Shown one piece after another: positions 28,701 through 37,307 of a stretch of DNA of 64,000 nucleotides. The translations under genes and the position numbers were made by a program. The first letter of the stretch is position 1. The number at the start of each line of letters is the position of its first letter. The stretch spans positions 434,001-498,000 of the forward strand of contig NZ_RKMB01000001.1 in NCBI RefSeq assembly GCF_003797765.1. Reading direction: 5' to 3'. The notes under the pieces were generated by a model. The model was not told the DNA's origin. It saw nothing but the letters and a program-made list of their open reading frames with translations, and searched no databases. Origin of the DNA: Ramlibacter sp. WS9 (GTDB lineage: Bacteria; Pseudomonadota; Gammaproteobacteria; Burkholderiales; Burkholderiaceae_C).

Positions 28701-31700
28701 CCCGGCGTACTACTCCATTCCGGTCGTGGCCGACCTGTTCGGGACCGGGAAGCAAAACCTGATCCTCGGGGCCAGCGTCTATGAGGCTGACGGAACACCG
28801 GTGTGGATCAAGACTAATGCCGTCGATGGCTATGGCGACGGCCATATCGGCATAGCGGATTTCGATAGGGACGGTTTCCCTGAGCTGGTGCTGGTGTCGG
28901 CCGCGAAGGTCTGGCTGCTGGACCGGTTCGGCAACAAGATCTGGGGGCCGATCCAGATTCCCAACTCCAACATCTGGGGCGGCCCTCCCACCATCGCCGA
29001 CTTCGACGGTGACGGCGTTCCCGACATCGGCGTGGCGACAACCCGGTCGTATGCGGTGCTCAGGGCCAACGGCACCATCATGTGGACGAGCGCAGCCAAG
29101 GACTTCGGCTCGGGCATGACCGGTTCGACTTCATTCGATTTCCACGGCGATGGAAAGCCGAAGGTCGTCTATTCGGACGAGTCTTCGATCTTCGTGCTGG
29201 ATGGTGCGACGGGCGTCGTTTCGCTTCGAATTCCTTCCAGTTCCGCCACGACGTTCGAGTACCCCATCGTGATCGACGCCGATCGCGACGGCCATGCCGA
29301 ATTCGTCACCATCCGGAACAACTACGCCGGGCACGCCGATTCCGCACCTGGGTCCGGTATTCGTGTCTATCAAGACAAGGACAACTCCTGGGTGGGCACG
29401 CGAGGCATCTGGAACCAGCACGTGTACAGCATCACCAACATCAACGATGACCTGACGGTTCCCCGCGTCCCGGTTCAGTCCTGGAAGTCGCACAACACGT
29501 ACCGCTTGAACAAGCGGCTCGAAGCCGATGCGCGCGCAGTACCGGATCTCACGGTCGGCTATGTGCGCGTGGCCGACGGGGGCTCGTCCGGCTCGACGCT
29601 CACCGTGCGGGCCGGCAACGCAGGCGGCTACAAGGTGGCCGTGGGCGCGAAGTTGGCCGTCTACGCCAGCAACCCGGCCTTGGGCACGCCCACGGCTTCG
29701 GCCTTGGTGGGTACGGCAACCGTGCCGTCTGAACTGCAGCCCAACGAATGGCGCGACATCGCCATCCCCGTCAACAAGAACCTGGCCAGCCTGAACGCCC
29801 TGGGCCAGATCTGGATCGTCGGCGACGACGACGGCACCGGCAAGACCGCCTTCATCGACTTCGACCGCAGCAACAACACTGTGGCCGGCGACCTGCCCTT
29901 GATCGCGGCGAACCTTGCGCCGATCGTCTCCACTGATAAGCCCGTTTACTCCGAGGCCGACCAAGCGGTGTTCACGGCCGTCGGGCGCAACTTCGGCAGC
30001 TTTGCGCACGATGCGTATGTGCGCTTCAGCGTGCTCGACTCGGCGAGCCTCACGGTCGACACGCTGCCCGTTGGAGTCACCGCGAGCCTTCCCGCGTCCG
30101 GCACCGCGAGCATTGCTGGCTTGTGGCCTGTCTCCGGCATCCTCTCCGGCAACTACCAGGTCAGGGCTGATTTGTACTCACCGGCGGGATTGCTGTACGG
30201 CAGTGCGACGGCGAGTTTCGTGGTCAGCGCGAGCCAGGTGCAAGCCACCAGTGCGCGCATCAGCGCAGATCGATTGAGCTACAGCACAGCGCAAAGCGTG
30301 CAACTCACCTCGCGCGTTGCCAACAACACCAGCAACACCGCGCTGGACAACCTGCAAGCGCGCACCGAAGTGCGCACCGGCGCAGGGCAAAGCGTCATGG
30401 TCAGGACCGAGCCCATCGAGCAGTTGGCTGCGAATGGCTTCCGCCAGTACGGCTACAGCCTGGGCGCAGGCACCCTGGCGCCCAGCAACTACGGCGCCAC
30501 CTTGCAACTGCTGGCCGGCAACGGCTCCGTCCTCGCGCAAAGCACCACCAGCTTCAGCGTCCTGGGCGCAGACCAGACAGGTGTCGGCATCACAGGCCAA
30601 CTGCAGGCCGTGCCCGACATCCTCTTCGTCGGCCAGAACTCGCACCTGACCCTGCAAGTCACCAACAACTCCACCATGAGCTTGAGTTCGGTGCCCCTGA
30701 CCGTGCGCGTCGTCGACCCCGTCCTCGCCAGCGTCGTCGCCACCTTCACCACGACAGTGGCCGACTGGACCGCCGGCGAGGCCCGCAGCTTCGGCTTCGA
30801 CTGGAGCGCGCTGGGCGAGCACGGGCAGAACCTCGTCGCTGTCGCCAGCGCCGTCGTCGCCGGCAAGGACATCCCGCTGGCCCAGGCCAACCTCAAAATC
30901 CTGGGCATCCTGTTCACCGGCACCATCGCCGCCGACCCGCGCGAAGTCGAAGCCGGAGACCAGACCAGCCTGGCCTACGGCGTCACCAACCCGACCCCCG
31001 TGGCCGGCCGCATGACAGGCAACGTGGCGGTGCAAACCCAGGCCGGCCAGACCCTCACCACCTGGCCGCTGGACCTCGCCATCGCGGGCATGGCCAACTT
31101 CGCCGGCAACCAGCTCTACACCACCGGCGAGCAGTTGCAGACCCTCACCGCCGTCCTGAGCCAGCACCTCGGCACCAGCACCTCGGTATTGGCCACCACC
31201 ACCTTCACCATCATCGACCGCCCGGTGCCGCTGGGCGTGGCCACCGGCTTGAAGGGCCAGGCCCGCATCCTCGTGCTCGTCTCCTGCCCGCCGGGCCTGG
31301 GCGCCGCGGACGAAGCCGCCTGCGTGGCCCAGCGCAGCCAGGCCATCGTCACCTACTTCAGCGGCTTGGGCATCACCGCCAAGACGGTAACAACGCGCGA
31401 CGCCTTCGCAGCCGAGATGTGCTGCGGCTCGTACAACACCTACTGGTTGAGCGGCGGAGCCACCAAGCTCGACGCGCAGACCGTGGGCGAACTCGAGCAA
31501 ACCGTCTACCGCGGCGAAGCCCTGTGGATGGACGGTGTGCACGACTCGCGCAACCAGCTGCTGCACCCGGCCGCTGGCGTCAAGGAAATCGGCAAGCTGT
31601 CCACCAGCAACCAGGTCGAACACTCGCTCGAGCCGGGCCTGTACGGCGCGGGCGACCTCCCGACCCTGGGCCAGCCCACGAAGTTCGAGCTGACCACGGG

Positions 31701-32532
31701 AGCGGCGCAAGGCCTGTTCACGCAGGTGCCCGGCCAGCAGGCGCCGGTCCCCGCGATCGTCAGCAACGACCATGGCCGCGGCAAGAGCCTGCTGTTTGCC
31801 TTCGACCTGGCGGCCATGATCACCGCCGACGTGGTGCAGGCCAACAGCCAGCTGGCCGGCTTCGTGAGCACCTCGGCCAGCTACGGCGTCAGCGGCAGCC
31901 CGACGCTGACACTGGGCGACATCACGCAGCTGAGCGCGAGCATCAACAACCAGGGCACCCGCACGGTCTCCTTCAAGGCCGAGGCCACGCTGCCGGCGGC
32001 GCTGGCATCGATCTCTACCGCACCGCAGGCGCAACTCACCGTCAACACCGACGGCAGCACGCTGGCCACCTGGAACTTCACCCTGGCCGGGGGCGCCACG
32101 CAGGAGCTCAACTGGCTGGTGCGCGCGACGCAGGCGGGCAGCTACAGCGTGCCGCTGTCGATCTACAGCATGCCGAATGTGGGCAGCAGCTTGCCGCCCA
32201 AGCTGCGGGTCACCACGACGTTCGTGGTGGATGTGAAGGACGCAGCCAGCCTGGTGCAGCAGCCGCTGCCGGCGGCCACTGCGCTGGAGCCCACGGCCAG
32301 CGCGGACAAGAGCAACAAGACCAAGGCGCTGAGTGCGATTGCCAATGCACAGAGCCTGCACGCACAAGGCAGCTACGAGCAGGCAATCGTGCAGTGGCTG
32401 GCCGCGGCCGATGCCATTGCGGGCATCACCTCGGTGGATACCGCAGCCGCACGAGCCGCCGTCGCCTTGGCACTCGAGGCCACCACCGATGCCCTTTGCA
32501 TCCAGCGCTGCGGCACCGCGGCTTGCCAGTGA
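25771..32532 (+). CDS. Giant secreted multidomain protein 2 (cyclase-like repeats, CARDB, FG-GAP propeller, shared C-terminus)
   Basis: A 2253-residue paralogue of the protein at 6907. Residues 1-290 (Sec signal ending near VLGA/PADVARG, then alpha/alpha cyclase-like repeats with QQPDGSWQGD) are diverged but alignable throughout. The middle is different: carboxypeptidase-regulatory-like beta domains at about 295-650, a CARDB-type module at about 659-788 ending DETNNVRS, an EF-hand/dockerin-like loop DTNGDGKINGDD at 823-834, and an integrin-type FG-GAP/VCBS propeller with repeated DLDGDGVPE-like calcium loops to about 1220, then another CARDB-like module. From about 1448 it is almost identical to protein 1, including the amidotransferase-like domain and the CIQRCGTAAC end. 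No CXXCH motif was seen. It precedes the short transglutaminase-like gene by 19 bp with the same spacer as in cassette 1. Function unknown. Confidence 0.9.
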   Translation: MRKRLAAWAASGWDSVRALKRGLLAALALTMAAAVLGAPADVARGLAWLQSQVRADGSFLGQPLDGGQQLARCETATTLIKLAGNSAQVASLLAALQSSDGATETQACWQQLRQQLGQTILGSDVEQRRVPQQGYSAYPASTDPNALDSGWALSAQLQNLTPTDKTSVLGWLQGIQRAEGSFAVAGKPSLLTTTVVLRALKVEASNNTTAASIANKAASWLLAQRNAQGNWLGDIATTAVVFEAVHPYTGADAGIAGGVQTYLLAQQQPDGSWQGDAYATAVALRALALTSVSPQDPTRAGLKIKFADARTGTAVPGVRLESINPAVSALADGAGQVQLAGLQPGAYQFAASLSGYATVTISATLAAGQTLDLGVIQLILPTGSTASVVSGTVREQGSNLPVPDATVTVEGQARSAVSAPDGSYLISNVTPGTVTLVATRTGYLAASGKGTVAAGQVLNFSPWLSADPGNVGATDCKIVGVVLDAATQQPMAGVSVNVTGSSAAAVSTDAAGRYATPNLVTGVVTVKTSKAGYDSVTATTQLICTNLRSTVVEFSPRIYATGQTPAGGNSAGMSGVVMDAATNQPIAGAQLTATPSFGAAKSTQSAADGKFQFSGLDGVSAQLQVTASGYEGVTQSYALTPLQTIDIGQLRLRAPKVQQLLPDLKVVQVQRDTARTDAQTLALSGSVQVQVANVGTQASPSEIALTAFVDADRNNRYDAATDPVVGMATLAITLPPGGTSSVAISVQGVMPFRDAPVHVMVDSAAAVAEVDETNNVRSLADEALLLPTSKTFDPVLKWSWSGGGVLPLSKDVMMAPIAVPTRDTNGDGKINGDDVSNVIFTSYQGYYSQAGSGVIRILDGRTGAEINTLSNSPVATVGGLAAADLDGDGVPEIVGMSAPSARPIALRPDGSVLWAATTGTVPYWAANGGNWSAPLIADLDADGIPEVISSNNVYNGRTGQFKWKASGPHIGTSDTQFPAYYSIPVVADLFGTGKQNLILGASVYEADGTPVWIKTNAVDGYGDGHIGIADFDRDGFPELVLVSAAKVWLLDRFGNKIWGPIQIPNSNIWGGPPTIADFDGDGVPDIGVATTRSYAVLRANGTIMWTSAAKDFGSGMTGSTSFDFHGDGKPKVVYSDESSIFVLDGATGVVSLRIPSSSATTFEYPIVIDADRDGHAEFVTIRNNYAGHADSAPGSGIRVYQDKDNSWVGTRGIWNQHVYSITNINDDLTVPRVPVQSWKSHNTYRLNKRLEADARAVPDLTVGYVRVADGGSSGSTLTVRAGNAGGYKVAVGAKLAVYASNPALGTPTASALVGTATVPSELQPNEWRDIAIPVNKNLASLNALGQIWIVGDDDGTGKTAFIDFDRSNNTVAGDLPLIAANLAPIVSTDKPVYSEADQAVFTAVGRNFGSFAHDAYVRFSVLDSASLTVDTLPVGVTASLPASGTASIAGLWPVSGILSGNYQVRADLYSPAGLLYGSATASFVVSASQVQATSARISADRLSYSTAQSVQLTSRVANNTSNTALDNLQARTEVRTGAGQSVMVRTEPIEQLAANGFRQYGYSLGAGTLAPSNYGATLQLLAGNGSVLAQSTTSFSVLGADQTGVGITGQLQAVPDILFVGQNSHLTLQVTNNSTMSLSSVPLTVRVVDPVLASVVATFTTTVADWTAGEARSFGFDWSALGEHGQNLVAVASAVVAGKDIPLAQANLKILGILFTGTIAADPREVEAGDQTSLAYGVTNPTPVAGRMTGNVAVQTQAGQTLTTWPLDLAIAGMANFAGNQLYTTGEQLQTLTAVLSQHLGTSTSVLATTTFTIIDRPVPLGVATGLKGQARILVLVSCPPGLGAADEAACVAQRSQAIVTYFSGLGITAKTVTTRDAFAAEMCCGSYNTYWLSGGATKLDAQTVGELEQTVYRGEALWMDGVHDSRNQLLHPAAGVKEIGKLSTSNQVEHSLEPGLYGAGDLPTLGQPTKFELTTGAAQGLFTQVPGQQAPVPAIVSNDHGRGKSLLFAFDLAAMITADVVQANSQLAGFVSTSASYGVSGSPTLTLGDITQLSASINNQGTRTVSFKAEATLPAALASISTAPQAQLTVNTDGSTLATWNFTLAGGATQELNWLVRATQAGSYSVPLSIYSMPNVGSSLPPKLRVTTTFVVDVKDAASLVQQPLPAATALEPTASADKSNKTKALSAIANAQSLHAQGSYEQAIVQWLAAADAIAGITSVDTAAARAAVALALEATTDALCIQRCGTAACQ

Positions 32533-32555
32533 GCCGAAGGAGGAAACAACAATGA
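29930..32555 (+). repeat. Long direct repeat, copy B (C-terminus of giant gene 2 plus spacer)
   Basis: Partner of 11429-14054 at +18,501 bp without indels. The nearly identical core is about 30437-32207. At the protein level the core differs only by one Thr/Ile change that I could see (codon at 13441-13443 versus 31942-31944). Confidence 0.9.
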
Positions 32556-35500
32556 ATACGCAAAGCACACCCATGACCATCAATACGCGTAAGGCCTGGC
32601 GTCCTGTCCTTCGGCCGGTTGCACGGTTGCTAGTCGTCGCGCAATTGGCGCTGGTACTGCAACCCTTGAGCGTGCTGGCACAGGAGGCGGGCACGCCAGC
32701 GTTCAACCCCGCTGCACAAGCCCAGTTGCAGCGATTCGCTGCGATGAACCAGACCATTGAGCAGGCCAAGGCCAATAAAAACAAGTCTCCTGCAGACTTC
32801 GTCAGCGACAAGTTGGGCCAAGCGCAGGAGTTGGTGGCACAGCTCAAGGCGCCTAACACGCCGGACAAGCCGGTCAGGCATCAGCAACTCAAGGATTTGC
32901 TCGCTGCAATACAGGCCGGTGCGGCCGACGTGCGCGCCGAGTTCGCGGCGACTCGGGACGAGTTGCGCGCGAAGAATTTGCCCGTCGAAATCCTGGCCCG
33001 TCATGACGAAGCGGCGGGACAGTTCGAGCAAAGGGCAGCTACCTTCGGCAGTCTCATCTCGCAAGCGGCCGGCGACGAAGACAGAGTCGCCAAACTATCG
33101 GAATTCTTCGACAACTTCCCGGCCAAGCGCAAGCCCGGCAAGACCGATCCCAAGAAGCTGCCCTGGTCTACCCCGAAACCCACAACGCGCATGCCGGCCG
33201 AAACCCAGACCGCCTGGTACCAGAATGCATATGGAGACCAGAAAATCCGGCTGGCCCAGGCCGGCGGCACCAACATCGGGCCGCTGCAATTCAACATCGC
33301 CCCTGAGCCGACCCAAGCCCCAACGTTGGCCGACTTGGCGGAAACTGACGAAGTGCAGCTGACCCCGGCCATCCGCGCCAAGGCGGCGGAACTTGGCAAC
33401 AACCCGGTCAACATCTACAACTGGGTGCGCAATAACATCGAATTCGCGCCCACTGCAGGTGCGATTCAGAGCGCACAAGATACCCTGGACAAGAAGCGAG
33501 GCAACGCCACGGACACGGCCAGCCTGCTAGTGGCGCTTCTGCGCGCGGCGCACATCCCGGCGCGGTATCAGTACGGCACGATCGAAGTGCCCGCTGCACA
33601 AGCGATGAACTGGGTGGGTGGCGCCACGGTCCCGCAAGCCGCACTGCAAATCCTGAATCAGGGCGGCATCGCTGCGCGGGGCATGGCCAGTGGTGGACGC
33701 ATCACTGCCATCCGCATGGAACACGTCTGGGTGCGAGCCTACGTCAATTGGAGCCCCAGCCGCGGCAATCGCAACGCCACACCCGCACAGCACCCGAACC
33801 CCAACGGCCCCTTGAACGCGTGGGTGCCATTGGATGCCAGCTTCAAGCAGTACACATTCAGCCCGCCGATGGATCTGAAGAGCACGGTACCACCTGACGT
33901 GAACGCCTTGGTGGCAGCGGCGACACAGGGTGCAACAACCAACGCCGCTCAAGGCTGGGTGCAGGGACTGAACCACTCGGCCCTCAAAGCTGAACTTGAT
34001 GCCTACGAGGCGCGAGTAAAGACGTACGTCAGCAACTCTTCCACCGGAGTCAACAGCACAGCCGCCGACCTTCTCGGCAAGCAGATCATCCCGGTAATTG
34101 CACCGTCGCTCCTGGCTGGCACAACTGCAAATCACGTGATTGCGCTGGGAAGCCAGAGCTCCGCGGTCCCAAGCGCGCAACAACACAAGTTCACCTATCG
34201 TCTTTATGCGAGCGACGCCGAACGCGCCGACGAAAGCCCGTTGTTGAGCTACACCGAGAAGGTGAGCAAACTTGCGGGTAGACGCGTGACGCTGAACTAT
34301 GTTGCCGCAGACGACGCCACCGCCAGCCTCATCGCCAGCTATTTGCCTGGGCCGCACGCCGATGGCAGTCGCATCCAACCCACCGAGTTTTCCGGGAGCT
34401 TGCCGGCTTATTTGATCCGATTGAAGGCTCAGATCAGTCTGGATGATGCGGTGGTTGCCTCATCATCCCAGGCCATTGGAATGGGAACCGACCTGTACAG
34501 CACTGGCGGTTTTACGCACCTCCACGACCCAACCCAGTGGGACCTTACGAGTGAGGAATCCAACGTGGCGGGGCAAGTGACGGCCATAGGGATCAGCGCC
34601 ACCGGCGTCGGGCAAGGCCAACTCACCAGATTCAAGGGCGAGCTCACCCGAATGCAACTGGAACTGCAGGACCCTTCTGCCGTGCCTGGCAGCGTGAAGG
34701 CCAAACAGGCCTCCGGGCTTCTCCTTGCATCGGTAATTGCAAGCTGGTTCGCAGTATCTGAGAGCAGCAGCCGGATCAGCCAGCTTCACACCGGTGTCGT
34801 CGAGTATCCCGGCCTGAGTTATGGTCTGTTTCACGCGGTAGTCAACCCGATTATCAGCTGGGGAATTGTGCGTTCGGTTTCCTTTCCCGGCGTCAATCTG
34901 GATATTGGCCATGTGAGGATCAACACATGGTCGAACGACAACGACAGCAAGAAATGGATCCAATACAACCGTATGCGCGGCCAATACATGAGCACTCTGG
35001 AGGCCGTGGTGCCTGAGCGGTTCTTCAATGACACCGTGCGCTGCAACCTGTCAGGTGCGACCGCTCCCCTTCCGGGCCTACCGACCTGCCCGCAAGGAAT
35101 CAGCGCCACCAAGGCGCTGGCATCTGCGGCGATGCAGGGGCAAAAGGTTTACACCATCACTCAGGCCACCTATGCGGACAATCCCAGCGTATTGAGCACT
35201 GGACTTTCGGCACAAAGCGCAAGCATTCGCGAGCGGGCGCGACAAGCGCTGGAGGTGGGTTTCGAGGTCACAGCGCATGAAGCCCCAGTCTCTCAAGGTG
35301 GCCTATGGGGGTCAGGGATCGTGATAGTTGACCCGACAACTGGAGCCGGTGCCTATCTCATTGATGGGGTAAGCAACGGAGGATCATTCGAGACCACGGC
35401 CGACCGCGTTTTCGTTATGCTCGGGTTTGGTAGTGAACCGGTCGTCAGCGCTGTGCAGCCTGCGCTCGTTGCAGCCACGTCGGCTGTGGCAGGCGCCTAT

Positions 35501-35869
35501 ATGGCGCTTGTCAACGTGTTCGAATGCAACGCCCAGGCGATCATCAATGTCTTGCTTATTGCGCTGGTAGTTGCTGCGGTGATCGCGGCGATAATCTTGG
35601 CTGGACCCGCTGTTGGCGCGGCGATAGCGGCACTTATCGCCGCAATGGCACCGGCAAGCGCATTCGCTGCGCAGGAGAACAGTTGTCCGAAGGCCACCTG
35701 CAGCGCAGAGCGAACGGCATGCTTTGGGACCAGCCTCAATGACGGTGTTGGCGGATCACCCGGCTCCGGGCGCTGCCAGTTGTGCTACGAAACGTGCATG
35801 CAACTGGACGGAAAATGGCCTTCCCGTTCCCATACCGGAGACCGCTGTGACTACTGGAACTTCAACTGA
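32552..35869 (+). CDS. Secreted transglutaminase-like protein with membrane segment and Cys-rich tail
   Basis: An 1105-residue paralogue of the N-terminal part of the RHS protein at 14051. Sec signal to about residue 44 (LSVLA/QEAG), helical region, then the transglutaminase-like domain with Ala319 at the usual Cys position (RGNATDTAS), His391 and Asp428. It keeps the following domains of the paralogue up to a VDPTTGAGAYLIDG stretch but has no Ig modules and no RHS repeats. Instead a strongly hydrophobic stretch (about 997-1040, LLIALVVAAVIAAIIL) leads to a 65-residue tail with seven cysteines (CPKATC, TAC, RCQLC, TC, RC). The tail is a candidate variable effector tip. ATG at 32552 has AAGGAGG nine bases upstream, identical to cassette 1. 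The next gene overlaps its 3' end by 23 bp. Confidence 0.88.
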   Translation: MNTQSTPMTINTRKAWRPVLRPVARLLVVAQLALVLQPLSVLAQEAGTPAFNPAAQAQLQRFAAMNQTIEQAKANKNKSPADFVSDKLGQAQELVAQLKAPNTPDKPVRHQQLKDLLAAIQAGAADVRAEFAATRDELRAKNLPVEILARHDEAAGQFEQRAATFGSLISQAAGDEDRVAKLSEFFDNFPAKRKPGKTDPKKLPWSTPKPTTRMPAETQTAWYQNAYGDQKIRLAQAGGTNIGPLQFNIAPEPTQAPTLADLAETDEVQLTPAIRAKAAELGNNPVNIYNWVRNNIEFAPTAGAIQSAQDTLDKKRGNATDTASLLVALLRAAHIPARYQYGTIEVPAAQAMNWVGGATVPQAALQILNQGGIAARGMASGGRITAIRMEHVWVRAYVNWSPSRGNRNATPAQHPNPNGPLNAWVPLDASFKQYTFSPPMDLKSTVPPDVNALVAAATQGATTNAAQGWVQGLNHSALKAELDAYEARVKTYVSNSSTGVNSTAADLLGKQIIPVIAPSLLAGTTANHVIALGSQSSAVPSAQQHKFTYRLYASDAERADESPLLSYTEKVSKLAGRRVTLNYVAADDATASLIASYLPGPHADGSRIQPTEFSGSLPAYLIRLKAQISLDDAVVASSSQAIGMGTDLYSTGGFTHLHDPTQWDLTSEESNVAGQVTAIGISATGVGQGQLTRFKGELTRMQLELQDPSAVPGSVKAKQASGLLLASVIASWFAVSESSSRISQLHTGVVEYPGLSYGLFHAVVNPIISWGIVRSVSFPGVNLDIGHVRINTWSNDNDSKKWIQYNRMRGQYMSTLEAVVPERFFNDTVRCNLSGATAPLPGLPTCPQGISATKALASAAMQGQKVYTITQATYADNPSVLSTGLSAQSASIRERARQALEVGFEVTAHEAPVSQGGLWGSGIVIVDPTTGAGAYLIDGVSNGGSFETTADRVFVMLGFGSEPVVSAVQPALVAATSAVAGAYMALVNVFECNAQAIINVLLIALVVAAVIAAIILAGPAVGAAIAALIAAMAPASAFAAQENSCPKATCSAERTACFGTSLNDGVGGSPGSGRCQLCYETCMQLDGKWPSRSHTGDRCDYWNFN

Positions 35870-36359
35870 AACAATGCCACCGGACTCGAACGAATACCGG
35901 ACCGTGGCTCGAAATATCGATCTCACTACAGTGCGTCTTTCCGACTGCGGATGGCAAGACGCGGTTCAGCAGTATGGCGAACTTGAAGAGGAGATGGTCC
36001 GCCTGTTTCAAGCAGAAGCGGACATACAGGAGGTTCGACGCCGGATATCCGAGGCCATTGTTTCGAATATCTCTGTGGCCGACCCCGCGCCTGGGGAGTC
36101 CGCCTATGAGCCGATCTGGCAAAAGCTGGTGAGCCTTGGCTTCTCGAGCGACGAGCGCAAGATGTCAATGCATTTTTTCCGTCTCAGTTACCTGATGAGC
36201 AATTCAAACGATCTGAATCGCATCAGATCAGAGCTGGCGGCGTTTCGTGACGGGGCTGAGCGGCTTTTGAAGCGGCCCGATCCGGGCATGGGGGAGCACT
36301 TTGCAGCCGTTGCAGCGCTCCTTGAACATAGACTCGCACAACGGCGTGGCGCTGTGTAA
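35847..36359 (+). CDS. Candidate immunity protein of cassette 2
   Basis: A 170-residue protein of no family I recognise: acidic, helical (LEEEMVRLFQAEADIQEVRRRI), without signal peptide or membrane segment. GTG at 35847 has CGGAG seven bases before it and lies inside the end of the upstream gene, giving a 23-bp overlap; an in-frame ATG at 35874 has no ribosome-binding site and is the alternative. Overlap with the cysteine-tailed protein mirrors the coupling in cassette 1 and suggests an immunity role, which is inference. It ends 70 bp from the convergent pseudopilin gene. Confidence 0.72.
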   Translation: MTTGTSTETMPPDSNEYRTVARNIDLTTVRLSDCGWQDAVQQYGELEEEMVRLFQAEADIQEVRRRISEAIVSNISVADPAPGESAYEPIWQKLVSLGFSSDERKMSMHFFRLSYLMSNSNDLNRIRSELAAFRDGAERLLKRPDPGMGEHFAAVAALLEHRLAQRRGAV

Positions 36360-36429
36360 AGCGCGCAAGCTTGGGAGCAAAGCGGCCAACGCCGCATACG
36401 CTTTGGGCTTCGATTTAGCGCGGCAGAGG

Positions 36430-36930
36430 TCAGCGCCGCACGGCCCCCGCGAGTCCGAACACCCACTGCCGATAGGTGTCCGCATTTTCCAGCGCGGCGA
36501 ACTGAGGTCCGAAACCAAGCTGGCGGATCGGTTTGCCCTCCGCGAGACTGTGCACCCCGGCGATCCGCCCCTGCGCATCCAGCACCAGCCCCCATTCACT
36601 CTTGCCCGTCAAGGGGTCTGCGTATAACTGCCGCAGATGCCTGCGAATGCCCGGTACGCGCGGGTCCTTCAACAGGTCATCCAGCGTCCTGGGTCCCTGG
36701 CCCATGGTGGGCGTCACCGCCCCGGCCGGTACGCCGGCGTAGCTGCGCAGCGCTTGTTGGAACTCAGCGCCTATGGCCAATAGCTCACGCTCGGCATCTC
36801 TTCTCGCCATCGTTGCACCAAGGCTCACTGCCGCAGTCGCCGCGATGGAGATCAACGCAACCGCAAGCAGTAGCAAGACATAGGCAAACCCGCCCTGCTT
36901 GAAGTGCGGCGGATGCTCACCAGTCCGCAT
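36430..36930 (-). CDS. Minor pseudopilin-like protein lacking Glu5
   Basis: A 166-residue protein with a class III prepilin-type N-terminus: KQGG then FAYVLLLLAVALISI. The prepilin peptidase site G/F is present, but position +5 is Leu and not the conserved Glu, as in GspK-type tip pseudopilins, though it is much shorter than GspK. Start ATG at 36930 overlaps the preceding gene's end by 14 bp; a further upstream ATG at 36963 is possible. It is the last gene of the secretion operon and probably a minor component at the pseudopilus tip. Confidence 0.78.
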   Translation of the reverse strand: MRTGEHPPHFKQGGFAYVLLLLAVALISIAATAAVSLGATMARRDAERELLAIGAEFQQALRSYAGVPAGAVTPTMGQGPRTLDDLLKDPRVPGIRRHLRQLYADPLTGKSEWGLVLDAQGRIAGVHSLAEGKPIRQLGFGPQFAALENADTYRQWVFGLAGAVRR

Positions 36931-37303
36931 ACTTCTTTCCGTCGCGGTCCATGCCCTGCGCACCGCTGTGCACGTCGTACACCGTGCCCTTGTAGCCCTC
37001 GGGCACAGGCACCAGCTGCCATGTCGCAGCGGATTCGGTGATCGGGTCTACCGGAAGCGCGCGCAGGTATTTCTTTTCCACCAATTCCTCGAGCGTCTCG
37101 GGATAGCGTCCGTTGTCGCCGTAAAACTTGTCGATCACGTCGCGCACGCTGCGCAGGTTGTCGCGCAACACTGCTTCCTTGGTCGCGTCTACCTTGTGGA
37201 AGTAGCGCGGCGCCACCAGCATGAGCAAGGTGGCCACGATGGCGAGCACCACCAGCAGCTCGATCAGCGTGAATCCAAGGCGAAAGCGGCGCGGTTCTGT
37301 CAT
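36917..37303 (-). CDS. GspG-like pseudopilin (type II secretion)
   Basis: A 128-residue prepilin: short basic leader, [18 protein letters not shown] transmembrane helix with Glu5, then a periplasmic domain with GRYPETLEELV and LPVDPITE segments typical of GspG-like major pseudopilins. It would be cleaved and methylated by a prepilin peptidase encoded elsewhere. It lies four bases after the stop of the upstream pseudopilin gene and overlaps the downstream one. Confidence 0.88.
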   Translation of the reverse strand: MTEPRRFRLGFTLIELLVVLAIVATLLMLVAPRYFHKVDATKEAVLRDNLRSVRDVIDKFYGDNGRYPETLEELVEKKYLRALPVDPITESAATWQLVPVPEGYKGTVYDVHSGAQGMDRDGKKYADW

Positions 37304-37307
37304 GGGC

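Noticed and set aside
6907..36359. CRISPR array or insertion sequences in the repetitive cassette region
   Set aside because: The repeats are protein-level YD and beta-module repeats or one long direct repeat; no short equal repeats with unique spacers, no transposase and no terminal inverted repeats were found.
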